Below are positions 35,015 to 56,009 of a DNA stretch of 64,000 bases, piece after piece. The notes beneath the pieces were generated by a model that searched no databases, was not told the DNA's origin, and saw nothing but the letters and a program-made list of their open reading frames with translations. This stretch comes from Triplophysa rosa. Its lineage: Eukaryota; Chordata; Actinopteri; Cypriniformes; Nemacheilidae. Position 1 is the stretch's first letter, and the number at the start of each line of letters is the position of its first letter. Position numbers and translations under genes: made by a program. The stretch spans positions 22,335,248 through 22,399,247 of the forward strand of contig NC_079895.1 in the NCBI RefSeq assembly GCF_024868665.1. Direction: 5' to 3'.

Positions 35015-38000
35015 ATGCCTTATGTTTTTTATTTGAGGGCGATTCACTTTTTAATGTTGTGTGAGATTCTCTCGCTTGGATATGGAGCAAACGTCGGTAT
35101 GCTTCCCAAAGCTACCGGTACTTCTTCATCTAATCTTCCTCAGTGGAGCCCAAAGGGTGATGCTCACCCCGACTCGGGTGCATCCACCCTACCGCTGTTT
35201 ACGCTGAACTACCCCCGCGTTCAGATACCCTTGGAGATTACGCTATGGGTGCTGCTTGCTTCCTTTGCCAAAATAGGTGAGCAAACTCTTACAAGATCTA
35301 AAAAAGGAAGTGTGACCTACTTTAATCATGACTTAGGCTACATTTTAATAAACGTTGTTCATAATCTTTGGTTAGGAGTAAATATGGATGATGCATTTTG
35401 CATTTTATATATATATATTTTTTTCAAATAGGTTTCCACGTCTACCATAAGATCACAGTCTGGGTGCCAGAGTCGTGCTTGCTGATCTCTATTGGCCTCA
35501 TCGTGGGGGGCATCATGCACTCAGTGCACGAGGAGCCCCCGGCGGTGCTCACCTCCAACATGTTTTTCCTATACATGTTGCCACTCATTGTACTAGATTC
35601 AGGCTATTTTATGCCCACTCGTCCCTTCTTTGAGAATTTTGGCACAGTGCTATGGTTTGCTGTTGTTGGCACCTTATGGAATTCCATCGGCATTGGCATC
35701 TCTCTGTTCGCCATCTGCCAGATCGAGGCGTTTGGTGTGCAGGACATTAATCTCCAGGAGAACCTCCTCTTTGCCTCCATCATCTCGGCTGTAGAACCGG
35801 TGGCGGTGCTCACTGTCTTTGAGGACATCAGCATCCACGAGCAGCTCTATATTGTAGTATTTGGAGAATGCCTGTTCAATGATGCTGTTACTGTGGTGAG
35901 TGATTATGTGCACTGGCTGATAATTGGCTCCTTTTTCCATGTTTAACCAATCTTGTGGAAATTTTCACGTGTCTGGTTTCAGCTAGAGCGGTGAAATTTT
36001 TACTTGGAACAGCAGATCTCTGTTCTTTTCCTGTGTTAAGGCATCAGAGTTTCTATGTATATTTCTCCTATTCAGTGTGTATGCGTATGTAGTAGTGTGT
36101 TTTGGTATCAGACTATGGGCAAAGATCCAAAATGACATCTTCCAACAAAGAGTAATTGGTACTTTTATAGAAACCGGCTCTTGTATGAAGCGTATGGCAG
36201 ATCTTCTTTCAACTCACGTCTTTGTTTGAAATTGAAAACTAAACACAGTGGTAACTTTTGGTCATTTGATACAGGCATTAACCCCATGTTAGACACCAAT
36301 GTTTCAAAAGGTATGAACATAATCTCCACTCCCTTTAGAAAAAATGAGAAGTAAAAGTTATACAGTCAATACTGCAATGTAAAAAACAGTAATTCGACGA
36401 AATTTCACAGTTTTATTTGACAAAATAATTCTGTAAACGGAAAAACTACATTTTAGGGTACCTCTTTTGTACCGTCACTAGTACTCTTTTTTTCTAACAG
36501 TGTACACAATCACAATGGAGCTTTGTCCTCTAGTGTTTACACATTTAATTTAGCTTTGTACCTGGCAAATAGTCTTAGTGCATACGTGTGTTAACATTGT
36601 GTGATTGTCTGGATGTGAAGCTGTTTTAATCATCACCTTTGGACTCTAGCGCTGCCTTTTTGTGTCATTATTTGATGTGTTTGTGCATCGATTGTGCAAT
36701 AATTGTATAGTATTTTTGCTACTAGTAAGTGTCTCACTAACTTATGTTTCAGGTATTGTATAATCTTTTCAACCATGTAGCAGAGCTGCATGTGGTGGAA
36801 GCCGGAGATGTTTTTCTGGGCATTGCTCGCTTTTTTGTGGTGGGTTTGGGTGGGATGCTTTTCGGCCTGCTCTTCGGCTTTGTGGCAGCCTTCACCACAC
36901 GCTTTACTGGAAAGGTGAGGGAGATTGAGCCTCTGATCATCTTCCTGTACAGCTACCTGGCTTACCTCATAGCTGAACTCGTTGCGATCTCTAGCATCAT
37001 GGCGTGAGTATGGGGACCTAATGCTCAGACAGACTTCTGTCAAAATAATGCAGGAATTCTCAGTATTTCAACTGAAAGTTGTTCTCCTGTCTTTTCAGTA
37101 TTGTAACCTGCGCACTGACCATGAAGTACTATGTTGAGGAGAATGTGTCACAGCGTTCCTGCACCACTATTCGCCATGTCATTAAGATGGTCGGAAGTGT
37201 GTCGGAAACTCTGATCTTCTTCTTTTTGGGTGTTGTTACCATAACAACAGACCATGAGTGGAACTGGGGATACATCCTCTTTTCTCTGTTGTTCACGCTG
37301 CTTTGGAGAGGCCTAGGTTTGGAATTGAGTTGTAAAGATGCTGTAATGCTTCATTGGTATAAATGTAAAATATTGTATCATAAATTACAAAAGTTATTTA
37401 AATGAACAAAAATGATAAATTAATGTAGCGGTTTTAAACACAAATCAAAAATCAGTCACGAATAGGTAGTGTTCTGATAGTAACCATAGCAAAATAAATA
37501 GCCTTATCAACTTTTAAAAGGGATGAGACAATGCTTAGCATATTTTGGTTTTGGTTGACATCAGCTGCTGTATGTTAAATGGGAAATGAAGCCATTTTAG
37601 GCAACAGGCTGCATTAAATACATTCATCCCATAAATTCACAAACAAAACTTTACAATGTACAATAAAATAGGATACAGACAACATAAAATATGGGTTCAC
37701 TCACAAAAAAGGATGAACATGGTTTGTGCTGACCCCAATATATTTTATTGCAGTGATTAATAGGCTATTGAAACCACTGGAATTTGAAATTTCAATGAAA
37801 ACACTTGATACTTGAACATTAATTTCTTTTTAGGCATGTGCAGTATGTAGTAAAAGTAGTACAACATTTGACTTTTTTACAGACATTTTGGTTTTGGTTT
37901 TACGTTTTTGTGCTATTTTAGTAAACAATGAACATGACTGATTATTACCACCAGTTGAGAATCACATTATTACAACATATGATGACATCACTGCATTAAT

Positions 38001-41000
38001 GCAATCGTTTACCTTAGAGAACAAAATATACAATTATTCAAGTTATGCCAGATGAATTTATAAATACAATATATATTTTATTTTTAGGGATTCTGGTCCT
38101 GACACAGATTATTAACCCCTTCCGCACCATTCCTTTCAACTTCAAAGATCAGTTTGGTCTGGCCTTCTGTGGACTGAGAGGAGCTGTGTCCTTCGCCCTA
38201 GCCTATACTTTACCGGACAGCATCGGTCCTAAGAAATTATTCATTACAGGCACGATTGTCATCATCATCTTCACAGTGTTTATTCAGGTATACCCTGTAA
38301 AACACAAGTGACTGTGTTTGTTTACCATTTTTAGCAGTAACTTGTGCTAGCTAAATTGCTGTCCAAACTGCATTGTGTACTGTAAAATAGTGAAACCTAA
38401 AGTGTTTCCATACATCTAAAAACTGTCTCTTTGCAGGGTATCACTATAAGGCCTCTTCTAAAACTAATGAATGTCCGCAAGACAAATCGAAACTTAGAGA
38501 CCATCAATGTGGAGATTCACAAAAGGGTATGCTTCCAGTGGTTATAATCATTTTCCTTTGTCTGTGTTTCAAGGACTTGTTTTTGATTTAAGCAGACTAG
38601 TTCAGAAGTGATACTACAACAACTGCCTATTGTTTCAGTTAATGGAGCACACTGTTGCAGGCATTGAAGACTTATGTGGACAATGGAGTCACTACTATTG
38701 GAAAGACAAGTAGGAGTCAAACTATTCTTGTACTACACATGCTTTAAAAGATATCTGCTGATATTAGTAGAATCTGCTAATTTATTCTCCTAAAAACAGT
38801 TTTTAAACTGTTAACACACTTTTGGGTTTAGCAAGATTTTGACATTTTCACTCACCCTAAAGGCATTCTACAAGCATTTCTGTCACTGGTTAGACTGGTC
38901 CTGCAGCTCTGTCTTAGGACATTTTCCTGCTTTGTCATGGATTCCAGCAATTCATTAATCATATGTATCTCAATCTGTAACAGCGTTTTTTTAAATAAAA
39001 TATTTATTAATAACACATTTGCCTTCAATTTCATTAAACCAATGTTACATCACTCCCTATTTTCTTCTTTCTTGTGATATCGGGTATTATTTTTAGATTC
39101 TTTCATTTTGATCAGATTCTTTAAACAATGTCTTTGTCAGGTTCATGAAGTTTAATAACCGGTTCATCCGCAAGATTTTAATCCGTGATAATCGCCCCGA
39201 GTCCAGCATTGTGGCTCTGTATAAGAAACTGGAGCTTCAGAACACCATGGAGATACTGGATTCAATGACTGGTGACATCAGTGCTACTCCCTCTTTAATT
39301 TCATTACAGTACGTCTCTTTTTCAGTGTCCTCTGTATATGCATCTTTATACTGCCAGGCTACTTTGTGTCTGTGCAAAATAGTGTAAAGACAAAATTCTA
39401 CATATTAAGGATATAAAAATGTTTAGATTTTTTAGTTAAAAAAAATGCAGCTGTAATGACTGTGTACATGCATATTCTACCTCTTTGCAGCATTTAACAG
39501 TGAACCACCCATTATGGCGTACTGTTTTTCCCATATAAATCAGCTACCATATATATTTGTTTATGTTGCTTACTCAGTTTTAGTAATCATTAGAATGATT
39601 TTCTAACTTGTTTCTATGTTCTGATTTTTATAGTGAGGAGAGAAAGAATGCCTCCAAGTCCAGGAAGGTCTTGCCATCTGATGTCAGAAATATGCATGAG
39701 CTCTTATCAAAGAACATGTACAAGATCAGACAAAGGGTGAGTTTTGACAAAGTAAAACAATGGAAACAACACCTGAAAAAATATGATGTGAAAGTAATCA
39801 AAAGGCTAAACTGAACTCAGCAAATCAAAGCCAGTATTTTTTTCAATTATTGTTGACAATTAGCATACATTATTATAAAGGTGGTAACTGTGAGATTTCA
39901 TATTTATCAAAGCAAATGTAGATATTTGTCTAATAGTAAAAAATCATCATTAAATAGCTCAGATCTCACCTGAAAAATGACTACAGAATTAAAGAACAGC
40001 TCTCTAGTTCAGTCTCAACAAACACGGCACATCACAGGGTTACCAGAAATTTGAAGGTTGATTGACCTTACACTGTTCAGTTTTATTTCAAAAGTTTTCT
40101 TAAATAATAATCTTGTAATACCATCTTATTTGAAAAAAAAAACGTATTCAGTTTTGTTTCTTTGTCCTTATGTTCGCGGGTCTCCGATCCACAGCATTAT
40201 TTGGTTTTTAAATCAATACAAGCATAGCAAATTATGTCAAAATATTTTACAGACGTTTACAAGCAATTACAGTACAAGCAGCATAGACAGCCTATATGGA
40301 TAAGATTGGTCATTTATGTTAATTCACATTTACCAAAAAAGGTGCTATTAGCTATATGTGTAGAAATTAAATTTGCTGGTTCTAAATTCTCATATTTCAT
40401 ATTTTGCATTATGTTTCACAGACCGTGTCTTACACCAATAAGCATTCATTACCTAATGATGTCACAGCAAAAGAAATTCTAATAAGGCGACACACAAGCT
40501 TAAGACGCAGCCTCAGAGCCGGAAGCTTTCATAGCCCTGTAAGTAGGCCAACACTTATTTAAGAAAGTGCATCAGTCAATGACAATGATAACATGTACAA
40601 CCTATAAGCAACTTTATACCACAGTGTTTCATAAAAAAATATGAAATAATACTGTATTGACACTTTCACTGCTTCTCTTCTGTGCTCTGGCAGCATGGTA
40701 ATAAAGCATCTCAGAAGTTTTTATCTCTACCCGTGAACTCCAGACTTCCTCCAGGGAGATTCAGCCATGCTGGTGAGAGCATTAACTATTGAAGCACTGG
40801 TCACTTATCTGTCATTGTCTGAGGGAGCGGCTTTAAAAATGACATACTGTACTGTAAATTTTGGTAGTAGTATTTTTAAACTATAGATTTTAAGCATCTG
40901 AAGTATTGTTGTAACAGGTACATTGTTAATGTTTTTAGGGGATGGTGATAATGAACCAGAAATGAATTTATCATCAGTCAGCTCTATGTTCAGACACCCG

Positions 41001-41342
41001 CAGCGATCTTCATCCAGAACAACGATACCTCTGAGGCCACTCGGCAGTCTGAAGGTAGTTTCTTCCTCTGTGAAAGTGGTAGATGAAGAGAATGAGAAGC
41101 AGAGGGGGTACAGGTCCTCACATCTGAGGTCCAGCTTCACCAGTTCAGCACAGCAGTCCTCACGTTCACTTTACGGCTCAACTAGAAACATTAGCGATGA
41201 AGATGGTGGCTCTGAGCATGAAGAGCAGGAATCACCACCAGATCCACATGCATGGGTACAGGACCCTCAAAACAACAGTGATATGCAGCATCCCCTTCTG
41301 AGGAGATCCCAGTGGCCACCACAGAAACCACAGGACGAATGA
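35015..41342 (+). CDS. slc9a2: Sodium/hydrogen exchanger 2-like (NHE2)
   Basis: Electroneutral Na+/H+ antiporter of epithelial plasma membranes (family knowledge). Exons: 35015-35276, 35432-35895, 36753-37003, 37099-37316, 38088-38287, 38437-38526, 38639-38709, 39141-39308, 39634-39736, 40422-40538, 40694-40772, 40939-41342. All junctions keep frame and give 808 aa, close to human NHE2 length. A signal-like N-terminus is followed by the multi-membrane exchanger domain (about 60-485) and a cytosolic tail with [15 protein letters not shown]233 and D238 (FGECLFND), the ion-site carboxylates, are kept. Unusual residues: L139 and S144 in [14 protein letters not shown]209 in AVEPVAVL and C426 in CGLRGA, where NHEs normally have P, A, D and G. 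The donor after 37316 (GTTTGG) is weak. Synteny with mfsd9 and tmem182 favours slc9a2 over slc9a4. Confidence 0.92.
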
Positions 41343-43654
41343 AATCTGCAGGGGTGGACACACTGTACAGTAAATGCAGCTGGACTGCTGTTACTTACCG
41401 AAACTAAAGCACTTCTGCTTGAAGTATGATGATGTTGTCATATTAAACACACTCAGAGATATGAATCATCTTTAACACTGGAATTACTGAGTATTGTTGG
41501 TATCATATGGTCACTCTCACGATACCACTGAAGCAGTACAGATTGTAATTATAAAACATATAATTTGGTAACACAAAAAATTATCCTAATAAACATAGTT
41601 GTGATCTCTACCTTGCACAAAGCATAATCTTAACATAGGTATTCATTATTTATGTATTTTATTGCTTTTTATGCTGAAATTCTCATTACCGTAACACGTC
41701 TGAGTGCATTATATGTTGTAATTTAAACAAGAGTAAAATTAATATATTCTGAAGAACAACAACTGGATGTTCTGCTAGATGTTCTCAAATGACAAAAGAA
41801 AAATCAATGGCAGAATATTCATGTGTCATAAAAGTGAAGAAATAGTGACTTGTGTTCTCACCTTCCGTAACATTTTTACACACACTGTTAACACACACAC
41901 AAAGATATTTAAAATAAAGTTTGATTTTATTTGCAGAAACACATCAGTACCTTTCAAATGGCTACCAGGTTAACAGATTACTTTTGTTACTTACCTTACG
42001 TAAAATTTTCAAGCTAAAAGCTTAATATCTCTTGTCACGCTGTTTCCACAACTTTTTCTATTCTCATTACCGATACAGGTAATTTTCTGCATTTAAAAGA
42101 ATGTTACATGTATAATTTCCATTAAAATATACTTCATTAATGTCTTATTATATGAATAATGAAAACCTAGCTTTTTTTAGCAAAACATGCTATGGGATTG
42201 ACCGTTTTAAATTGTTACGGTAATGAGAATTTTTAAGGATGGCAAATGAATGCTTTTAAACATGTCATACCTTGTTTTAATGAATTAAAAGGAAATGCAT
42301 TGATGCAAATGTTTTTAAGTAAATCATGTTTGACATCTTGAAACCAAGATTTCGTGTGAATTACCCAATTAGATGCATTTTTTTTGTCACCAATAAAATG
42401 TAATTCCGTTTTTTCATTCAAAATTGAAAGCTAACTTTATGAACAAAAAATGTATAAAATGTCTTGAATTAATAAAAAAATGTTTAAATAACATTATGCC
42501 TATTAATATAATGATTAGTAGTATTACATATTTTTTGTTTAATCTATCAAAGGAAAAGACATACATTATTATTGACATTGTCATTACCCCTACAAGATTA
42601 TTAAAAAAAACCTGTTCATATCTAATGTACTCCTCCTTGCTTTGAAAGACACGTACAATAGTGCAACTGTATGAATGATATACGGCACATACATATGTAA
42701 ATCAAATAACACCACAATTTTGTATATGCTCAGACGTTTATTTTAACTTAAAATAAAAAAAATAAAATGAAAATAAAATAAAATGAAAATAAAATGGTGT
42801 TCTTACACACAACATTTGTGTAATTAGACTTAAGTGTTCACAGGTATTCTGTGTCCTGACATACTGTAAACAAAAGCGTCCTTAAGTAACAATTGCAAAT
42901 ACACAACATGAATTCAGAAAAACAGTATAAAAAAACAAGGCAACATACTGCAAGTTATCTTCTCCAAAGTTTCTTGTCCAGTTTTATCAAAAACTTGCTT
43001 GACTATAGGACTATATAGAGAAACTATAGAGAACTTTTATTTAAAAACACCAATGGAAATGTTCTGAAGTGCAAGAATAATTAGTAGTGGTTAAATGCGT
43101 CTCAATGCCACAGTGAGGTAAAAGTCCATTGCAATGATGGTTCTTAAATCAGTTAAAACTGATTTCTTAAGAGCTATAAGGAGGTTTGAATGGATACTGT
43201 GCTTCCATGGCCAACTAAGCAGACAAAGCCTTCAGATATAAAGTAGTGTTATTTAGTGATATAACTTGCTTTAAAAATAAATAAATGTCACCAATTATAG
43301 ACCAGCTTCCTTTTTCATGACTGATTACAAGACATATGATTTTTGGTTCCATTTTAAGTTCAGGACTTGTTTGCTGTATTTTTGGTATTCGACTCTATCA
43401 ACCTTGCACTTACTGGTCACAGCGCACACAGCAAGACAGCTCAGCCTTATCGACTATTTAATAAAAACCGTGATGGGATCCCACATACAATGACTCAATG
43501 ACATTCCAATGCTTATATAAGGACCCAAACCACAGGCAAACCCAAAAGTTCAACACACAGATCACATGACCTGAGAGGAAAAAAGACAGCTGCCATCACA
43601 GTCCTTCATCTTTTCTTCACGTTGCACGTTTTTCACTTTGTTTTCTTCTGTCTC
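41343..43654. other. Convergent 3' regions of slc9a2 and mfsd9
   Basis: No coding exon is seen. slc9a2 has a plus-strand AATAAA at 41588-41593, 246 bases past its stop. mfsd9 has minus-strand AATAAA at 43036-43041 and 42737-42742. Between them lies very AT-rich sequence with an AAAAT-type simple repeat at about 42750-42795. Confidence 0.45.
41588..41593 (+). promoter_or_regulatory. slc9a2 polyadenylation signal candidate
   Basis: First AATAAA downstream of the slc9a2 stop codon on the coding strand. Position is plausible for a short 3' untranslated region; other AATAAA hexamers lie further on. Confidence 0.4.
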
Positions 43655-52228
<8,574 letters not shown>

Positions 52229-54546
52229 TCTCCCGCATTGACATTCAGCACTGCGGTCAATGCGGAAGCGATCTGCTACTCGTTATGCTGCGCTCTACGA
52301 AAGCTCATTGAGAAACGAGTTACACCATCTTCCCCTATAAAAGGGGTGTGAAGGATGTTGCGAGAGTAATATCTACCTACAAATCACGAATATTTAAAGC
52401 AGACTGTATTTGAGTGTTAGTGAAAGCCGTTTTTTATTTTGTGTGCGCGAATGGACAAAATATATTATTGCAAAAATGCTGACCAGCCGTTTAATTTGTT
52501 TAATTGAGTCCCCAATAATGGTACGGTTCAATAAACTCACAGGGGAGCAGCAAGAGCGCTCGTTTTAAACGAATCCATTTCATTTAATCTTAACAAAGCA
52601 TCAATTCCTTTGTTGTCAGTAAATATTTAAGTTAACATTAAGTAAATGTTATTTAAAGAACTGTCATACGCGTGGGTATTCAAAAGTAACGTTAGCTGGC
52701 TGGCTACACCCTAGATATCTATGGGCTACACACCACCTGTAACGTTAACAGTTAACGTTACCTGACTTTATGATAGCCTACTGTTGGCAGTTTCACGTGT
52801 AAAACTAAAGGATTCATAATTGAAAATTGCAAGAGAAGAAAGTGGACGTGGACAAAGACTGCTTCCTTACCTGTTTAAGGTATTTTATCTTGTTTACCTT
52901 AGAATGAACCCTATTTACATTTGTTTATGTAAACAGAAGCCTTTATCCAAAGCCCCTCACCCATCAGGGAGCATTTTTTCCTTATGGCCTAGAAACTTAT
53001 TTTTTTCTTTACCTTACATGTACTCGTTTACTTTTAATAGCACTTGAAAATACAGTATATTAAAGTTTTATCATGACATGACATGAAAATTGGGGTACAA
53101 GGCCTATATATCCCAGAATGAGTCATATAGAAGGATTTATTGGGCGTTTTTGTGACCCTGAAGGGCACGTTCCTTGATAAAGAGAAAATGGCGTTGTTTT
53201 TATTGTGTTCTTCGTCAGTTGTTTTTCAAAAGACCACGTTATGAGACACAATTCCCATAAAGGAGTTATAGTTGAGTATAGTGAGTATGGATGTCACTAG
53301 CCACAAGATCCTGGGAAGGCTACAGTATAAGGAGAAAGAGTTGTTCATAAAATATGATGAATTTACTTGAAAATTAATCCTTTATTTAATTCATTGATTC
53401 ATTTAAGCTGTCACACATGCATTTAAATAAATTACACGTTCTCTTTCATGGAATATCATACCTACATGGCTTCTCTAATATTCTATATTCTTATCACAAA
53501 TGCAGTGTACTTCTTAAATAGAAAACCAAAATCCCTACTGCAACAAACATTATTGTTTTATATTTCAAACAGGACCATGGTTTTATACATGTCAATCATT
53601 AAAATTACTTGAGCTCCATCTAGTGGCTAAGAAATGTCCTGACGTTCCCTAGCCTTTCAAAAATATTTATTCTGCTGAGCTACACGACTCGAGTCATCCT
53701 CAAGTGAGTGTGGTTGCCTTCCTATTGAGATATGAGATGTGTCCCCTTATACAGCCCATAACTGTTTATATTGTATCTCTGACGTGAACTTTAAAGGACT
53801 AGCTCGTTTTTTGTAGTGGTTTTACTGACCATTACCTCAGTGTTATGCTGTCAGGTAAGCATGAAACTTTAAGCTTCTATCGTGCATCATGGAGTTCTGT
53901 TTACATATCTTTACCAGCTTTGGATATGCAACTGTGGAAGCCAAAACACTCCATCATCTCATCGCAGCTGATACAGTGATGTTCCTAAGATAGTTTACAT
54001 AAACAGATCATGTGGACCCACATAAGCAGACCGCACACCTTATGCTAAAGGAATGCTTGTGACTTAACGAAAACATAGGCCTGTAACTTAATTTATTCAG
54101 CAAGAAAGTGGCCCAACCGTTTTCTCTCTGTGTGGATATAAAGTGATGATGTTTCCTTGTATCATAACAAGATGAATATCTAATGTTTTACACAGCAATA
54201 AGAAGTAATAGAACGCAAAATGATCCTATAGTAATTTCACATATGTACTTTTGACAGGATTTTTACAGCTCTAGAGCCGAGCTATTATAGTTTTGAATTT
54301 AGTTTTAGTTCATTTGTATTCATATTTTAAATTAGCTTTTATTTTTTAGATTTTTTGTTTTTATGTTAATTTTAGTTAAATATTTAGAAAGTTTGTTATA
54401 TACTTTTCTCATTTTATTATTTATTTGTTTATTTTTTATGTAATAAACAAACTTTATGCTATGTAAGATTAATTAATTAGATTATTTAAGATGAATTAAT
54501 TTAAGTTTTAGTTTTGTTTGTTATTATAATTTTAGTGCTTTAAACG
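52229..54546. other. mfsd9 upstream region, no further gene seen
   Basis: Divergent spacer between mfsd9 and tmem182. Near the mfsd9 start, GC-richer sequence (52230-52360) contains CCCCTATAAAAGGGG at about 52334-52348, a palindromic TATA-like site that reads as a TATA box on the plus strand, pointing away from mfsd9. The rest is AT-rich without supported exons. Confidence 0.35.
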
Positions 54547-55020
54547 TACAATACAATACAATATTCTTTATTGTCCCCTTGGGGAAATTTGTCTTGGGCT
54601 TGGTGAATGCCAAATTACACAATGACACAATATGTAAGTAAATAAATACACAGTAGGTAAATAAGTCAATAAATTAATCAGTCACATAAACTCGCTTCAA
54701 CAATCTAGACATGGGAACAAAACATGCGGACAGGCATCATATTGCACAGCTCAACCGGCCAGTATTGTTGCACATATAACTTCTGCGTATATCATAAAAC
54801 TAGCAGTAAATAACAATGACCAACAATAGAATAAATAGTATAAACAGTAGTACTCTAGGGAAATCAATGCTAACAGGGACAATCATTGGCCTTTATCCTT
54901 ACCATTCAATATTCTAATAGAGATAGGCACAAAGGAATTTTTAAATCAGTTAAGTCGACATTTGGGCGCTCTATACCTTCTTCCAGAAGGCAGAAGCGCA
55001 TACTCGGGACTTATTTCAGT
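54547..55020 (-). mobile_element. L2-type LINE 3' fragment
   Basis: On the minus strand the sequence ends with CCCCAAGGGGACAATAAAG followed by ATTGT pentamers at 54547-54563, an L2-like ending. A further block near 54980-55015 (CTTCCAGAAGGCAGAAGCGC on the plus strand) reads on the minus strand as a conserved C-terminal reverse-transcriptase segment (FCLLEEG). Truncated and decayed. Confidence 0.5.
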
Positions 55021-55851
55021 TTATTTCTGAGGCATTTACATTTTTTGTTAGTTTATTTTTTCCCAATAATTTTTAGGCCAATGTTTTATTTGATTTTAAT
55101 AAACAAAAACACTTTCAAAGTTTTAATTTTAGTAATTAAAAATAACCCTGCTCTGGAGTCCAACTAGATGCAACAATTATGAATAGTTGTTTTCATGAAT
55201 TAGAGTTTGACTTTATTTTATATGAGAACTATAATAAATGTCATTAAGTATAAAATAGTGACATGTAAGCAATATTTTCTTTTGGGCAGTTCAAAGCAGG
55301 GACAGTGTACTCTCAGGATAAGCTGCATGTGATCACCACTGTACTTTCTTCAGTGGAGCAGAGTTCATTCACAGCACAATGATAATTGGTCACTGGTTTA
55401 TGTGCTTAGTGCAAAATATCCCACTCAACATATAATGAAATGTTTCCCTGTTTTATCGTTCAGACAGTTAACCAAATTATTTGATCCAAGATCCCAAGTC
55501 CTATAATTCACTAAGCTCTATAATACACCTGTGAAGGACAACCGTGAAACTGGTGAGCTACAGTGTCTTCCTTCATTTTCATTTCTCTCTCAGCCGATTG
55601 TCCTGTGGAAGGATATTTTGGTCCACACATCTCTCCCCTGAAATCTTTTCCAGTTCTCAAGCCACTCCTCTGAGAGAGACAGCCGGCACCTTCACTCAAA
55701 AGACCAAAATAGACGATGGGCAGCTCTACGCTATAGTGTGTGTTCATGAAGCCCACTCCTCATCCAAGTCAGGTCCTGCCCTGACACCAGTGCTCCGTGT
55801 GCAGGAGAACACATATACACATAGACACAGGGACAAGGAAGAGTTCTTTTT

Positions 55852-55880
55852 CTTATAAACGTTTGCTAAGCGCAGCTGAA
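55852..55880 (+). promoter_or_regulatory. Candidate tmem182 core promoter
   Basis: A TATA-like CTTATAAAC at 55852-55860 lies about 150 bases upstream of the tmem182 start codon and is followed by an E-box CAGCTG at 55873-55878. E-boxes bound by MyoD-type factors would fit the known muscle expression of TMEM182. This is inference from position only. Confidence 0.3.
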
Positions 55881-56009
55881 CCGGAATTCACATTGTCACG
55901 CTGATTGTGAAAAGTTGTTATTTCTCCATTAGTTTCATGTGGGAAAGAGGAGAGGCTATTTGAAACAAACGCGAAATAGTTGAAAAACATCATTCTCATC
56001 GTTGTCATC

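Noticed and set aside
35015..41342. Assignment to slc9a4 or slc9a3
   Set aside because: The [12 protein letters not shown] and CQIEAFG region and the tail resemble NHE2 more than NHE4, the NHE3 tail features are absent, and synteny fits slc9a2.
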